Positions 1 through 10,876 are shown, counted from the first letter of the stretch. The stretch is DNA of 64,000 nt from an uncultured Prevotella sp. (GCA_938028745.1 CALIZL010000037.1:28886-92885), one strand, 5' to 3'. Numbers and translations are program-made. Notes: generated by a model not told the origin, from the letters alone.

Positions 1-532
1 TAGTGTGCGATGTGCGAAGCTGTGCAAAACAAATGTTACAAAGGTTTTGCAAAATGGGGCGTATGTTGTTCATCATGGTTTTATTCTCCATTCTTTTCTT
101 TATGCTGTTTTACGATGTGCGATGGCTCTTTACCTGCAAGGCTGAAAGCCACAATAAGATTACCTTTGGGGCTGATGGGCATGGTATGCGCAAGGGCTGT
201 TTGCTTGTTGCTGAGGCAAGTCGAACCTGCTGCCACTTCTTTGCTGCTTGCAAGGTGTGTTAGGTACACCTTCTTCATCTAGCTTCTTGCGAAGCGAAGG
301 GGTTCGTTTACCAGCGTTCCCTTTGTAGCAAACAGCCCTTGTGCATTGCCTGGGCTTGTTACGGCTAAGGGTAATATTGTTAAAGCATATCTGATGTTCA
401 TGGTACTTAATTTTTTAAGTGGTTATATCTTTTGTTTCACCGCTGCTTTTCGTTGTCCTTATAGTATGTTGCTTAGTTGTGCTTGGCGATGCAGTGGCGG
501 TGTTTTCTGTTGTGTTGTATTTACGAGAGGTT
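1..532. other. Intergenic, no supported gene
   Basis: Several short open frames overlap here, but none has a recognisable domain or convincing start, and they overlap one another on both strands. I see no RNA gene. The stretch precedes the first copy of the dispersed ~200-bp hairpin element. Confidence 0.5.
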
Positions 533-731
533 TAACCCAAATCGGCCGTTAGAGCCTGTGCGGATTTTGTGTATTGTTGAGCATGTTACCTGTCTTATTC
601 TTGAAGGCGTAGCGGGCTACGTCGAGAGAATAAGACGGGCAAGATGCCGACAAGCAAACGAAAGATGAACAGGAAGCGATGGAAAAGAACTAAAATGATT
701 GATAAGCGTTCTAACGACCGATTGGGGCTTA
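533..731 (+). repeat. Dispersed ~200-bp hairpin element, copy 1
   Basis: One of five related copies in this window (others near 18110, 25051, 33513 and 62251). The ends are imperfect inverted repeats: the left end reads TAACCCAAATCGGCCGTTAG and the reverse complement of the right end reads TAAGCCCCAATCGGTCGTTA. The middle holds a second inverted repeat (around 581-601 against 626-646, arms ACCTGTCTTATTCT and AGAATAAGACGGGC). No protein is encoded. The structure suggests a non-autonomous mobile element or a structured intergenic repeat. Confidence 0.75.
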
Positions 732-1476
732 AAATATCCCCATTCCATCGCCCTTTCCTGCCGCAACCAAGCGATTGTTGAGGATGGGGCAAGGGCACAC
801 GAGTATAGCCCTTGGCGGCAGATGCAGCCAATGTTACGCATGGTGTTATGGGCTTGCGCTTTTTCATGGTTTTATTTTGGTTCGGTTTCTAATTCTCTTT
901 GTCTATGTCTTGCACGCCTATATATAATATGGTGTCGTTTTAAATAACGGCAGGTAAGGGTACAAGTGATTTCTAGTTAAGCCGTGTGTTGTTGCTTGTA
1001 GGCTTTCGCCACGGGCTTATGACGTGACTTCGCTTTGGCACTTCGTAGATGTTGTATAGAGCCTTTACTACTTGTTACCTGCCATCTATCTTATGGGTTA
1101 ATGCGCACAAAGGCGGTGGGAGGTTTTAGAGGATACGACCCTGCATTTGGTTTTTGTCGCTGTAAAGTTACAAAAAGAATTCTTTGTGTAATAGAAATAG
1201 AAGATTAAAAAAGATTAATTTGTTTGTTTTTCTCTCATTATTAGCTGATTATGCGTTTATTGTAGTCGCTATTTCGGGCATGTACGGCATCCATAGCGAT
1301 GGATTGGGCGAACCGCTAGGTTTTCAATGATGACCAAACAGCACTGCGTTTGGAATGTTTTAGTAGGGTATAGGCAAGGCCGTCTGGTGGTTAATGCCTG
1401 CAACTGCTCGCGCTGGCGATCGTAAGCGTGCGTGCTTTTCCTTCCGTTGCCCATGCGAGCGTACACGGCAGAGTTG
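732..1476. other. Intergenic, no supported gene
   Basis: Only short, unconvincing open frames are present on both strands. No RNA gene or clear regulatory site was recognised. Confidence 0.45.
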
Positions 1477-2570
1477 TTTTTTTTGTCTAACTTTCAGTAC
1501 GAAATTTAACATTATGAGTGCCCTTTTCGTCCACCAAACGCGCATCTTGCCGCAAAAAATCGATTCTCGCGAAGGTTTGTTTTGATGCAAATCGGGGTTA
1601 TGTGTAAATGTCAGCAAAATGAATATTTATTTGAAAGCGCCACCATTTGCACCCGTTTTAGGGCTGTTTGCAGCAAAATGCGGTGCATTTAGCACCAAAA
1701 TGGAGTGCGTTTTGGTGCTAAATAGAGTGCGTTTTGGTGCTAAACGGAAGGCGTTTTGGTGCTAAATGCAGTGCAAAATGCTGCTAAATGGAAGGCGAAA
1801 AGGCATAAGAATACACCGAAATAGCATAAACATAACCTTTTAGCACCACAAAACACATGACTGAAAAGGGCAAAATGGACATAAAAAGTGGGGTTTTAGG
1901 GGCTAAAAGCGGTTTTTTGGAGTTGAAAAAATACGGGTTGGCAACCAAACTAGAAAGGCAAAATGGTGCAAAAAGCAGGTTCTAGGCTTAAAAACAGACA
2001 AACTCCAAGACATGAAAACGTATAAAAAGCGGTTGTTTATCATCTTTTAGCCAATATCTTCGCTAGGACGGGGCAAAAGATAGAGCTGTTTTGTAAAATA
2101 AAGGACAGGGGTTTAAGTTTTTAGTTGACGTTTTTTGAGCTTATAAGTTTGTGGATTTTTGAGTTTGTAAGTTGATGAGTTTGTAAGTTGATGAGTTGAT
2201 GAGTTTTTGAGTTTGTAAGTTGATGAGTTGGTGAGTTTGTAAGTTGATGAGTTGATAGGTTTTTGAGTTGATAAGTTGATAAGTTTGTAAGTTGATGAGT
2301 TTGTAAGTTGATGAGTTGATGAGTTTTTAAGTTGATGAGTTTTTGGGTTTGTAAGTTGATGAGTTGGTGAGTTTTTAAGTTGATGAGTGGATAGGCTTTT
2401 GAGTTGATGAGTTTATAAGTTGATGAGTTGGTGAGTTGATGTATTCGCGAGTAGTTTGGTTTTCGTGAGTTTATAAGGCAGTGAGTTAATTTGTCCTGTC
2501 CTTCGTATATAATAGGAGTGTTTATCCTTCGTTGGTAGCACAAAGATAACAAGCTCTCCTCAATTTATTT
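1477..2570 (+). repeat. Large non-coding repeat element, copy A
   Basis: This segment reappears in inverted orientation at about 23880-24740. Shared landmarks are the GCCGCAAAAAATCGATTCTC block (about 1550), the AAATGAATATTTATTTGAAA block (about 1618), a run of GCGTTTTGGTGCTAAA-like units (1670-1800), and the GTTGATGAGTT-type minisatellite (2120-2450). The left edge, with ACGAAATTTAACATTATGAG, is also found at about 50425. It contains no credible gene: the 143-codon frame over 2121-2552 is just translated minisatellite. Confidence 0.7.
2120..2450. repeat. Minisatellite of GTTGATGAGTT-like units
   Basis: Short units mixing GAGTTTGTAAGTTGAT and GAGTTGATGAGTTTTT are repeated in tandem with drift. 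A matching minisatellite on the other strand (CAACTCATCAACT units) is at about 24040-24105. Both belong to the larger element copies A and B. Confidence 0.85.
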
Positions 2571-2740
2571 AAATTACTGAAGTCAAGATGGCTTCAATAG
2601 CAAACAATATGTTCCTTATGTTCTTCTGTCAAAAGTGAATGCTTTTCTGACGAAGGTGAGTATCCTTCTGCCAAATTACTGAAGTCAAGATGGCTTTGAT
2701 GACAAATGATATGTTCCTTATGTTCTTCTGTCAAAAGTGA
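2571..2740. repeat. 68-bp direct repeat pair
   Basis: Positions 2571-2638 and 2673-2740 are near-identical 68-bp copies starting AAATTACTGAAGTCAAGATG and ending CTTCTGTCAAAAGTGA, separated by 34 bp. They lie between the large repeat and the 3' end of the TPR regulator. Confidence 0.85.
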
Positions 2741-2835
2741 TTATCCTTCTGTGAAAGGCCCATGAAATTATGCCAAAGGCGCAAGTTCTCCTTTTAAAGC
2801 CCTATGCCTATTTGTTAAAGCAATGTGCGCTTAGG

Positions 2836-4419
2836 TTATGATTTCTTTTTTGTTTTGATGCGGCTCTTGATAGAACGCACGCTGCCAGGACTGATGCCCA
2901 GGATGTCGCCGGCTTCGGTTTCGCTCTTGCCCAACTTACTCGTTACGATGAGGAAGAGATATTGTCGGGTAGAAAGGTTGTTGTAAGCGTTGTCTAACGA
3001 GGTCATGAATGTTGGGTCGGCAAACTTAAAATACTCGATGAAATCGGAGAAATCGTTCGTACTCCAATGTACTGTGGAATGGTTTTGCAGTATGCTTTCG
3101 TACAGCAGTTTGCCGTTGCTCAGCACTTTCAGCTCTTTATCTTTAAGGTTGTTCACCCTTTGCCTGAGCGAGTTCAGTTCTTTGTTGGCTTCGGTTTGCG
3201 ACACTTTAAATTGGTCAATGCGGTCGCTGTATTCGCTAATGAGCAGTCGTTTCTCCAAAATGCTGCGCTTAGCTCTGCTTACCTTGTACTTATGATATAG
3301 CACCAAGGTTATGATAGAGAGCACAAGCACTAAGATCAAGCTTGTGATGTAAAGGCGGTACGAGCGTATTTCGCGCTCGCTAGCCTCGATGTCGAATCTG
3401 TTTTGTATTTCGTAGACGTTGTTGGCCTGCCATTCTTTTTGTTGTTTTTCTTTGAAAATGAGCAGCGAGTCGGCCGTGTTGGCGGCTCCCACGTAGTCGC
3501 CCATTTTCTGTTTCAGCTTGAAAAGGTTGTAAAGGGCTTTCTCGCGGGTGTACACGTCGTCGCTTGCCAGGGCTTTTTGCAGCAGGTCGAATGCCTTTTG
3601 ATATTGTCCTTGCCGGATATATAGGTCGGTAAGAATGGTGTAAGTGTAGCTGTCGGGTCGCTCTTTTAGTGCGCGAAGTATGAATTTGGCCGATTTCACC
3701 GTGTCTCCCTTCTGGCTGTACACGTCGCTGATGTTGGCCAGGAGCACGGTTTGGCTTTCGGTGTCGAGGTGTTTGTACAGCTTTAGTGCTTTCAGCAGGT
3801 AGTTCAGGTTGCTGTCGGGAACGCCCAAACCGCTATACGCATTGGCGATGTAAGAGAGGCTGTATGCCATCCACAGGTCGTTGTTGGCCCGTGTAGCCAT
3901 GCCGCGCGCCTTTTCGGCATAGTTTAGTGCCGTGTTGTAATTCTTTGTGGTGAGGTTGACGTAGCTTAAAGTAGAGAATATTTTGTGCATCAAGGCCAAT
4001 CCGCCATGCCCTTTGGCGGTGTTTTCGGCTCTTTTTAGCAGTTTTATGGCGGCAGTGACGTTATTGCGGTTGAAGAAAAGAATACATGCCTTATAGTAAT
4101 ATGCACGCGCTAACTGTTCCTTGGGTCCATGCTGCTCGTAGTAAAAAACGGAGATGTCTATCGAATCGTTGTCTACGGGAATCATGTTTCGGTAGGTAGC
4201 TTCGGTTTTAAGCAACGTAAAATAGGCCATTTCATCGCTGTTTTCCATTTCGTGTATGGGTGTGGCCTGCACAAGTGTGTAGGCTTTCTCCACGTTGTCT
4301 TGGCTTAACAACGAGTCTATCTGCTCCAATCTCGAGAGTGTGCGGTTATGGCAAGCGCACATCAGTAAGGTTAGGGCAAACAACGTGATAATGGGGTGTT
4401 GTTTCTCGGCGCACATCAT
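2836..4419 (-). CDS. TPR-repeat membrane protein with C-terminal LuxR/sigma-like HTH
   Basis: A likely membrane-anchored regulator. The chosen start (4419) gives a short signal sequence ending in a plausible lipobox (LLMCAC); an upstream ATG at 4461 would add 14 residues. The middle is a run of TPR-type helical repeats (for example LARAYYYKACILFF, MAYSLSYIANAYSGLG, YQKAFDLLQKALA). A transmembrane helix follows (YITSLILVLVLSIITLVLY), then a coiled coil, then a C-terminal helix-turn-helix (GKSETEAGDILGISPGSVRS). This architecture is common in Bacteroidota and usually unassigned. It is divergent from the first SusC gene, so it may regulate that locus; this is inference. A candidate promoter lies at 4582-4612 (minus). 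Confidence 0.85.
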   Translation of the reverse strand: MMCAEKQHPIITLFALTLLMCACHNRTLSRLEQIDSLLSQDNVEKAYTLVQATPIHEMENSDEMAYFTLLKTEATYRNMIPVDNDSIDISVFYYEQHGPKEQLARAYYYKACILFFNRNNVTAAIKLLKRAENTAKGHGGLALMHKIFSTLSYVNLTTKNYNTALNYAEKARGMATRANNDLWMAYSLSYIANAYSGLGVPDSNLNYLLKALKLYKHLDTESQTVLLANISDVYSQKGDTVKSAKFILRALKERPDSYTYTILTDLYIRQGQYQKAFDLLQKALASDDVYTREKALYNLFKLKQKMGDYVGAANTADSLLIFKEKQQKEWQANNVYEIQNRFDIEASEREIRSYRLYITSLILVLVLSIITLVLYHKYKVSRAKRSILEKRLLISEYSDRIDQFKVSQTEANKELNSLRQRVNNLKDKELKVLSNGKLLYESILQNHSTVHWSTNDFSDFIEYFKFADPTFMTSLDNAYNNLSTRQYLFLIVTSKLGKSETEAGDILGISPGSVRSIKSRIKTKKKS

Positions 4420-4581
4420 TGTTTGTGATTTCGTTGATAGCTGTCCGCTTTCATGGCGCATGCAAGGTTGTTTGACAGTTCTGTTAAATCTCCGTTGTAG
4501 CTTGTTGGCCTGGGCTGGATGGGAAATCTTTGTTTATCAAGGGTGAGTTTTGCTTGTGCGACAGGTGTAGCGGCTCATTGG

Positions 4582-4612
4582 CAAAATTATGAAAAATAGT
4601 TCGTATTGCAGA
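4582..4612 (-). promoter_or_regulatory. Candidate promoter of the TPR regulator
   Basis: On the minus strand TAATTTTG (4582-4589) fits the TAnnTTTG -7 element. The -33 element 19 bp upstream is only weakly matched (TCTG). Confidence 0.4.
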
Positions 4613-5071
4613 ATTTTTTCTTCTTAAATGCTGATAATTGGCTGTATTTTGTTGTTTTTAAGGGCTGTGTTACGTGTTTTGCGTGCTATAAAACAGCGAT
4701 TTTATGTGCGGATGGGTGTGGTAGATGGGCTACAAAAGGCGGTAAGACCTACTAGTCCAGTTAGTGTTGTTAAGGCAATGGGGTAAGTGCAATGGTTCAC
4801 TTTACTTAGAAAAGCGTTGCAAGGTGGATTTTATCGCTGTTGGTTTCGATGGATTGTGGCGGTGCTGTAAGCGTGGATTTTTATTCTTAAAACCGCACGT
4901 TTGTTGTATTCGTGCACTGGCATATAGGCCAATTTGTTTCTAAAAGTTGGAATATTCTCGAACTTTTTCGTTGCAAATTATGCTATTCCCTTCTTTTTGT
5001 AAGCTCTCGAAACCCCTTTGTTCATCGGGATGTTGCAGTGCAACACTTCATGTTGTAATCGAATTTTCCAT

Positions 5072-5102
5072 TTTGTTGGTATAAATAAAAGGTGTATATT
5101 TG
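5072..5102 (+). promoter_or_regulatory. Promoter of first SusC/SusD locus
   Basis: TTTG (5072-5075), a 19-bp spacer and TATATTTG (5095-5102) match the Bacteroidota promoter consensus. Transcription would start near 5109, leaving a leader of about 220 nt before the SusC start. The leader contains tiny open frames, such as a 12-codon one at 5230. Confidence 0.7.
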
Positions 5103-5329
5103 CGAAAAGTTGTTTTGCTACACTTTTCAGATAGCTGCAATCAACCCAGCGTTACCTATCTGCCACCGCACTACTCCTATTTATATATAGGTATGAAAAA
5201 ATAGCGGCAGCGGAAAAGAAACCTTAACAATGAAACCTGAACGTCTTAATGTTCCATCGAATAACTAACACTAAACATGAAATAAAAGGGTTAAATAACA
5301 GATTTACAAACTCGAAAATTGTAATACCT

Positions 5330-8300
5330 ATGCGTAGAAACTTATCAAGACCAGCGAACGTGATGTTCTGGCTCATGGCATTATTGCTGTGTTGGAGCCA
5401 GGCGCATGCACAAGGCCCGGGCTCAACGGGCAACATTACGATTGAAGGCATAGTAATCGACAACAACACGAACGAACCTGTTGTGGGTGCAACGGTGAAA
5501 CTTAAAGACGGAACCAAGGGCACGGTTACATCGGCCGACGGAAAGTTCGTGATGACAGGCTTGTCGGTTGGCAATGTGGTTCACGTTAGTTTTATCGGTT
5601 TCAAGCCACGTCAGTTTACTGTGGGCAAGAAACGATTTGTAACCGTCTATCTGGAAGACGATGCCAACCAACTGGACCAGGTGGTGGTTACAGGGTTTCA
5701 AAAACTGAAGAAAAACAGTTTTACGGGTACGGCCACGGTGGTGACTGGCGACGAGTTGAGGAAGGTAAACGTAAAGGATGCCGTGAAGGCTTTGGAGACA
5801 TTCGACCCTTCTTTCCGTATTATCGACCGTGGCGGATTTGGTTCGGACCCCAACCACATCAACGAAATCAACATCCGCGGCGCATCGAACATCCAACGCC
5901 AAGACTTCGATGCCAACGGCCAAGCGCTGGAACGGCGCACCAACCTTTTGGGAAACCCAAACATGCCCATCTTCATGCTCGACGGATTCGAAGTGCCAGT
6001 ACAGAAAATCTACGACATGGATATCAACCGTATCCAAAGTATGACCATTCTCAAAGATGCCGCTGCCACGGCACTGTACGGATCGCGCGCGGCAAACGGC
6101 GTGGTGGTGGTAACGTCGGTACCCCCGAAAGTAGGCGAGATACGCATCGATTACAGCTCTACCCTGGAACTAACCTTCCCCGACCTGTCGGACTATAACC
6201 TGACTAATGCTGCTGAAAAACTGCAAGTGGAGAAGGATGCGGGTATTTATACGGCATCCAACAAAGTGGATCAGGTGGAAAAAGACATTGAGTTTAACAA
6301 CAAGTTGAACGAAGTGCGCCGTGGCGTTAACACCGATTGGCTATCACGGCCATTACGCAATACGGCAAACTGGCGTAACTCATTGAGTGTTTCGGGTGGT
6401 GTAAACTCCATTCGTTATGGCATAGACTTGAACTATGATAAGAACGGCGGTGTAATGAAAGGCTCGTATCGTAACCGTTGGGGTGCAGGCATGAAGCTCG
6501 ATTATCGTTTGCACGAATGGCTTCAGATACAAAACCAGGCAACGATAAACCGCACAACATACGAAGACTCACCCTATGGAAGTTTCGGTACCTATTCAAC
6601 TTACATGCCCTATGAGGCAATTTATGGAGAAGATGGAGAACTGTTGAAGAACTTACCGATGTCGAAGAAGGCCAATCCGCTTTGGCAGCAACAAAACCTA
6701 GCGAACTATTCGGGTAGAGGAGGTATAACCGACTTTACCGACAATTTTGCAATGAATGTGTATTTTACTCCCTCGCTTTACTTCCGTGGCTCGTTCAGTG
6801 TAACTCAGAGAACAACTGAGAAGAATGCTTTCATAGATCCTAAGGATGCCATGTTTAAATCGTCAAGTGCCAACAAGAAAGGTCAGCTGAACACTTCGGA
6901 ACAAGAAGAGTTGAGCTGGAGTAGCAAAGGCGAAGTGCATTTCAACCAGCGGCTAGATAAGCATTTCATCAATTTAACAGGAGCCGTAGATTTGCAAGAG
7001 CAAATAGCCAGAAGTAGGGCCCACCGCTACGAGGGATTTAGTCTAGGACAGTTGAACACACCCATTTATGCAGCGCAACAAGAGGGTAAAGCCGACGACT
7101 CAAAAACGACGATTAGAACTGTGGGTTGGCTGGGCGCCTTGAACTATACTTATAATGAGATATACCTATTGGATGCCTCTTTCCGTTTCGATGGTTCCTC
7201 GCAATTCAGCTCGAAGAAACGTTTTGCGCCATTCGCTTCCATTGGTTTGGGTGTCAATGTGCACAATTATCCCTTCATGAAAAAGTTCCCATGGGTTAAC
7301 TCTCTTCGTTTCAGGGGTACTTATGGAAGTACAGGTAAGGTGACATTCTCGCGTTTCGACGTGATAAGCAGCTATAATGTGGATACGAAATCGTGGTATT
7401 ACACGGGGCCCGCAGTTACCTTAGCCACTATGGGTAACCCGGATTTGACATGGGAATTGAACAAGACACTAGACTTGGGTTTCTCTTTCGAACTATTTAA
7501 GAGGCGACTTTTCTTTGAGGCCACCTACTATCATAAGGCCACCGACAGAACCATCGACCAGATAAAAATTCGTCCTTCGTCTGGATTTAGCAGTTATAGC
7601 GGCAATGCCGGCGGCGTGCTGAACGAAGGAATTGAGCTGAAAACCAATGTTACAGTTTACCGCAGCCGCGATTTGTCTGTGGTGTTTAACGCAAACCTAG
7701 CATCGAACAAGAACCGCATAACCAAGCTTAACCCCTCGATAGAAGACTATAACAAGCGCATACGCGAGAATAACAAGAGCGAAAATGGCGGTAGGGGCGG
7801 CTCACTCCCACCCATACTGTATTATGTAGGCGCATCCACCACAGCCATCTACGCCGTTCCTTCGTTGGGAATAGACCCCGCAACGGGTGTGGAACTGTTC
7901 CGTAAGAAAGACGGGACAATAACCAAAGAGTGGAATCAAGACGACATGCAGGTTTGTGGCGACCTTAATCCCGATGTGCAAGGATCGTTCGGTGTGAATG
8001 TGGCCTACAAGGGGTTTTACCTAAACACCTCGTTTAAGTACGCCTATGGCGGGCAGGCCTATAACCATACGCTTGTTTCGAAAGTGGAAAATGCCAAGAT
8101 AAAGGATGAGAATGTAGACCGCCGCATCCTTACCGAGCGATGGCGTAAAGTGGGCGATGTGTCCGCCTTCTATGGCATCAGAGAGAACTCAGTGACTAAT
8201 GCCACATCGCGTTTTATCCAAAACGACAATTACGTTTATTTCAACAGCTTGACTTTGGGCTATGATTTCCCCAAGACTATTATCTCGAAATTAAAGCTGA

Positions 8301-8422
8301 ATGCCCTGTCGTTAAATTTCAACGCCTCGGATTTGGCCAGATGGAGCACGGTGCGGGTAGAACGCGGACTCTCTTACCCATACGCGCACACCTATAGTAT
8401 CGGCTTGCGCGCCAGTTACTAA
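5330..8422 (+). CDS. SusC/RagA-family TonB-linked outer-membrane transporter
   Basis: A TonB-dependent outer-membrane barrel that imports a ligand captured by its SusD partner. From the chosen start at 5330 (MRRNLSRPANV) it is 1030 residues, with a signal peptide ending ...SQAHAQ. An in-frame ATG at 5249 would place 27 polar residues ahead of the signal peptide and is unlikely. Order: carboxypeptidase-regulatory-like domain (IEGIVIDNNTNEPVVGATV...), the SusC signature region (LDQVVVTGFQ), plug domain (FMLDGFEVP, TILKDAAATALYGSRAANGV), then the beta barrel ending in an aromatic-rich terminus (YSIGLRASY). The SusD gene follows after 29 bp. The substrate is not shown by sequence; neighbouring peptidase genes hint at peptides. 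Confidence 0.95.
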   Translation: MRRNLSRPANVMFWLMALLLCWSQAHAQGPGSTGNITIEGIVIDNNTNEPVVGATVKLKDGTKGTVTSADGKFVMTGLSVGNVVHVSFIGFKPRQFTVGKKRFVTVYLEDDANQLDQVVVTGFQKLKKNSFTGTATVVTGDELRKVNVKDAVKALETFDPSFRIIDRGGFGSDPNHINEINIRGASNIQRQDFDANGQALERRTNLLGNPNMPIFMLDGFEVPVQKIYDMDINRIQSMTILKDAAATALYGSRAANGVVVVTSVPPKVGEIRIDYSSTLELTFPDLSDYNLTNAAEKLQVEKDAGIYTASNKVDQVEKDIEFNNKLNEVRRGVNTDWLSRPLRNTANWRNSLSVSGGVNSIRYGIDLNYDKNGGVMKGSYRNRWGAGMKLDYRLHEWLQIQNQATINRTTYEDSPYGSFGTYSTYMPYEAIYGEDGELLKNLPMSKKANPLWQQQNLANYSGRGGITDFTDNFAMNVYFTPSLYFRGSFSVTQRTTEKNAFIDPKDAMFKSSSANKKGQLNTSEQEELSWSSKGEVHFNQRLDKHFINLTGAVDLQEQIARSRAHRYEGFSLGQLNTPIYAAQQEGKADDSKTTIRTVGWLGALNYTYNEIYLLDASFRFDGSSQFSSKKRFAPFASIGLGVNVHNYPFMKKFPWVNSLRFRGTYGSTGKVTFSRFDVISSYNVDTKSWYYTGPAVTLATMGNPDLTWELNKTLDLGFSFELFKRRLFFEATYYHKATDRTIDQIKIRPSSGFSSYSGNAGGVLNEGIELKTNVTVYRSRDLSVVFNANLASNKNRITKLNPSIEDYNKRIRENNKSENGGRGGSLPPILYYVGASTTAIYAVPSLGIDPATGVELFRKKDGTITKEWNQDDMQVCGDLNPDVQGSFGVNVAYKGFYLNTSFKYAYGGQAYNHTLVSKVENAKIKDENVDRRILTERWRKVGDVSAFYGIRENSVTNATSRFIQNDNYVYFNSLTLGYDFPKTIISKLKLNALSLNFNASDLARWSTVRVERGLSYPYAHTYSIGLRASY

Positions 8423-8451
8423 CAACGTATCAATATTAAAAGACAAAACGT

Positions 8452-10074
8452 ATGAAACGTTCGATATATTTTCTGATTACATCGGCAATGCTAAGCCTTG
8501 TGTTTAGCAGTTGTAACGATTGGCTCACAGTGCCAGTAGACGGTAAGTCTACATCGACCGAACTTTACACGGGTTCGGATGGATATAGGTCGTCGCTCAA
8601 CGGCATTTACAAGGGATTGGCAGTGGATGAACTGTATGGTCTGCAACTGCAATACGGCGTTATCGACTTTTTCTCTAACCAATACCGCAACGACCTGCGA
8701 GAAGACGAGCAGAGCAGCACCATATTCATTGCTGCTGGTAAGCGCGAATTTAAAAATGTGGCCTTGCAACCAGTACTTAACAGCATGTGGATGACGGCCT
8801 ATAACAGAATAGCCGCCGCCAATGACCTTATCGACAACGTGTCGAAAGCAAGCGATTCGAAGTTTAAGCAAGGTGAGATGGAACGCAAAATGATATATGG
8901 TGAGGCTTTGGCCATAAGGGCATTGCTGCACTTTGACATGCTCAGGCTCTTTGCTCCCGCACCTGTTAACGACGATGGACAGACTTACATACCTTACATC
9001 ACCACCTTCCCCGAGGTTCTAGGTGCGCATGTTCCCGTGAAGGTGTCTTTGGACATGGTGATCAAAGATTTGGAAGACGCACGCGAACTAGTGAGACTTT
9101 ACGACTTTTCACCCATGGGCATAAGTGCTAATGCTTCGGGGAAAGCCCGCTTTTATAATAATCTTGAGTATGGAATGGAAGGCTATGGAAAGACTGAAGG
9201 CCTTGACGAGTTTTTCTTAGGTCGTGGCTACCGCTTCTCCTATTGGGCCATAACGGGACTATTGGCAAGGGCTTACCAGTATAAAGCAGCCTACAATGCC
9301 TCGTTCTACGAGAAGGCAAAGACACTTGCACAAGAAGTACTTGATGCCAAGTGCACAGATGATAAAGGCGAAACCAGTTATAGTCCTTTCAAAAATGAGG
9401 ACTTTAATGGGTTTGCCTATGCACAAGACCCCGAACAAATGAGAGATGTCCGCATGGTTGGCAACCTCTTATTGGGAATTTACAGGGACAACGAAGCCGA
9501 GGCGAAACTTTCGGGAATAGAGGCTAGTTTCCCTCGTGAGAAGATGTCGCCGGCACAATATAGTTTCTGTGCGGTAGATGTAGATGGGCAAGACATCTTT
9601 AAGACAGCAGGTGGAGTTGATGAGTCGAAAGATGACATACGCTGTTTAAGGTTGCTCTACAAACCCATAAACTCTTACAACATCTCGCTTTCCACCAAAT
9701 GGTATGTCAAGACAAGAGATGCGGACGAACGCAAACGCACGCTAAATATCTTCCCGATTTTGCGTACGTCTGAAATGCGATTCATCATTGCCGAGACGCT
9801 GGCTAGGAACAGCGAGTTTGACAAGGCCTACGAAATCCTTAATGAGATGCGTAGAAACAGAGGCTTACGTAATGGCGACTTGCCTACGCAGGCATCGTTG
9901 GAAGGTTTCTTGAAGGACCTCGTGCGCGAGGGACAACGCGAATGGATTAGCGAAGGCCAATTGTTCTACCTATACAAAAGGCTAAACTTTGCAGTGAAAC
10001 GGGACGACGGCACATTTGCTCCCTTTAAGAAAGAAGAGTGTGTGGTGCCATTGCCCATTGAGGAATTAAAATAA
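8452..10074 (+). CDS. SusD/RagB-family nutrient-binding lipoprotein
   Basis: A surface lipoprotein that caps the SusC barrel and binds the ligand. 540 residues, signal peptide with lipobox LVFSSC (Cys21). Typical SusD features are present: N-terminal helices with AYNRIAAANDLIDNV, the GEALAIRALLHFDMLRLFA TPR-like segment, and the C-terminal MRFIIAETLARNSEFDKAYEILNEMRRNRG and REWISEGQLFYLYKRL motifs. It lies directly downstream of SusC in one operon. Confidence 0.95.
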   Translation: MKRSIYFLITSAMLSLVFSSCNDWLTVPVDGKSTSTELYTGSDGYRSSLNGIYKGLAVDELYGLQLQYGVIDFFSNQYRNDLREDEQSSTIFIAAGKREFKNVALQPVLNSMWMTAYNRIAAANDLIDNVSKASDSKFKQGEMERKMIYGEALAIRALLHFDMLRLFAPAPVNDDGQTYIPYITTFPEVLGAHVPVKVSLDMVIKDLEDARELVRLYDFSPMGISANASGKARFYNNLEYGMEGYGKTEGLDEFFLGRGYRFSYWAITGLLARAYQYKAAYNASFYEKAKTLAQEVLDAKCTDDKGETSYSPFKNEDFNGFAYAQDPEQMRDVRMVGNLLLGIYRDNEAEAKLSGIEASFPREKMSPAQYSFCAVDVDGQDIFKTAGGVDESKDDIRCLRLLYKPINSYNISLSTKWYVKTRDADERKRTLNIFPILRTSEMRFIIAETLARNSEFDKAYEILNEMRRNRGLRNGDLPTQASLEGFLKDLVREGQREWISEGQLFYLYKRLNFAVKRDDGTFAPFKKEECVVPLPIEELK

Positions 10075-10091
10075 CCCTTAACATTTTGTTT

Positions 10092-10850
10092 ATGAAAAGA
10101 TTATTTTATTATATCCCTTTGGCCATCTTGGCCTTGTTGGTGGGCTGTAAGGAGGATGCGCTACTAACATTCGGGGACGACAGATACGTCTATTTCGAGA
10201 AGTTCTATCGAGATGCGGTGGCTCCTGGTACAGAGAAAGCCGACTCTACTATGGCATCGTTCTTTTTCTACAACGACGATGTTAACAGCATAGACGCCCT
10301 ATTGGAAGTACATATCGCTGGGCGAGACCTAACGCACGATGAAACCTTTAAGCTGCGTGTGGTGCCAAAAGAAACCACAGCCAAGCCCGAAGAATATGAA
10401 ATTCAGGATACCTACACCTTCCGTGCACGTGCGGCCGCACCTAATGCGACCAATAGAAACGACACCATTGCCATCAAGATGAAACGCTCGGCCCGATTGA
10501 AAGATTTCCCACATGGATTAAGACTGATGGTGGAATTGGTTCCACAAGGCGAACTGCAATTGGGACAAAGCGAAAGGACTAAGGCCTTAGTGGTACTCAC
10601 TCGCGATGCCATCAAACCCAAATGGTGGAAAGACGAAGTGGAGGCAAATCTTTTGGGTACTTATTCGAGCAAGAAGTACAAACTCTTTGTGACACATATC
10701 GACACCAAGTTAATCTTCAATGACGAATTGGTGAAGAGAAATCCTGCAAAGGCAATACGACTAGTGAGGGACTTTAAAAGGTGGTTGGCCGAGCATCCGA
10801 AAGAAGCTGTTGAGGAAGATGGCGTAACGCCGATAACAGTAAACGTATAG
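10092..10850 (+). CDS. DUF4843-family lipoprotein
   Basis: 252 residues from the ATG at 10092; a TTG at 10086 would add two residues. The signal peptide ends in a lipobox (LLVGC, Cys19). The body resembles DUF4843 proteins, which are usually encoded next to SusC/SusD: an N-terminal segment with YVYFEKF, a beta-sandwich-like middle (LRVVPKETTAKPEEYEI), then a conserved C-terminal region around KPKWWKDEVEANLLGTYSSK. Role unknown; probably an accessory surface lipoprotein of the SusCD system. It starts 17 bp after the SusD stop. Confidence 0.85.
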   Translation: MKRLFYYIPLAILALLVGCKEDALLTFGDDRYVYFEKFYRDAVAPGTEKADSTMASFFFYNDDVNSIDALLEVHIAGRDLTHDETFKLRVVPKETTAKPEEYEIQDTYTFRARAAAPNATNRNDTIAIKMKRSARLKDFPHGLRLMVELVPQGELQLGQSERTKALVVLTRDAIKPKWWKDEVEANLLGTYSSKKYKLFVTHIDTKLIFNDELVKRNPAKAIRLVRDFKRWLAEHPKEAVEEDGVTPITVNV

Positions 10851-10876
10851 TTGCACTTAAAAAACAAAAATGTGTT

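Noticed and set aside
2121..2552. 143-codon minus-strand frame rich in LINLQTHQLTNS
   Set aside because: It is translated minisatellite with no start context or domain; the matching repeat at 24 kb is not open in the same way.
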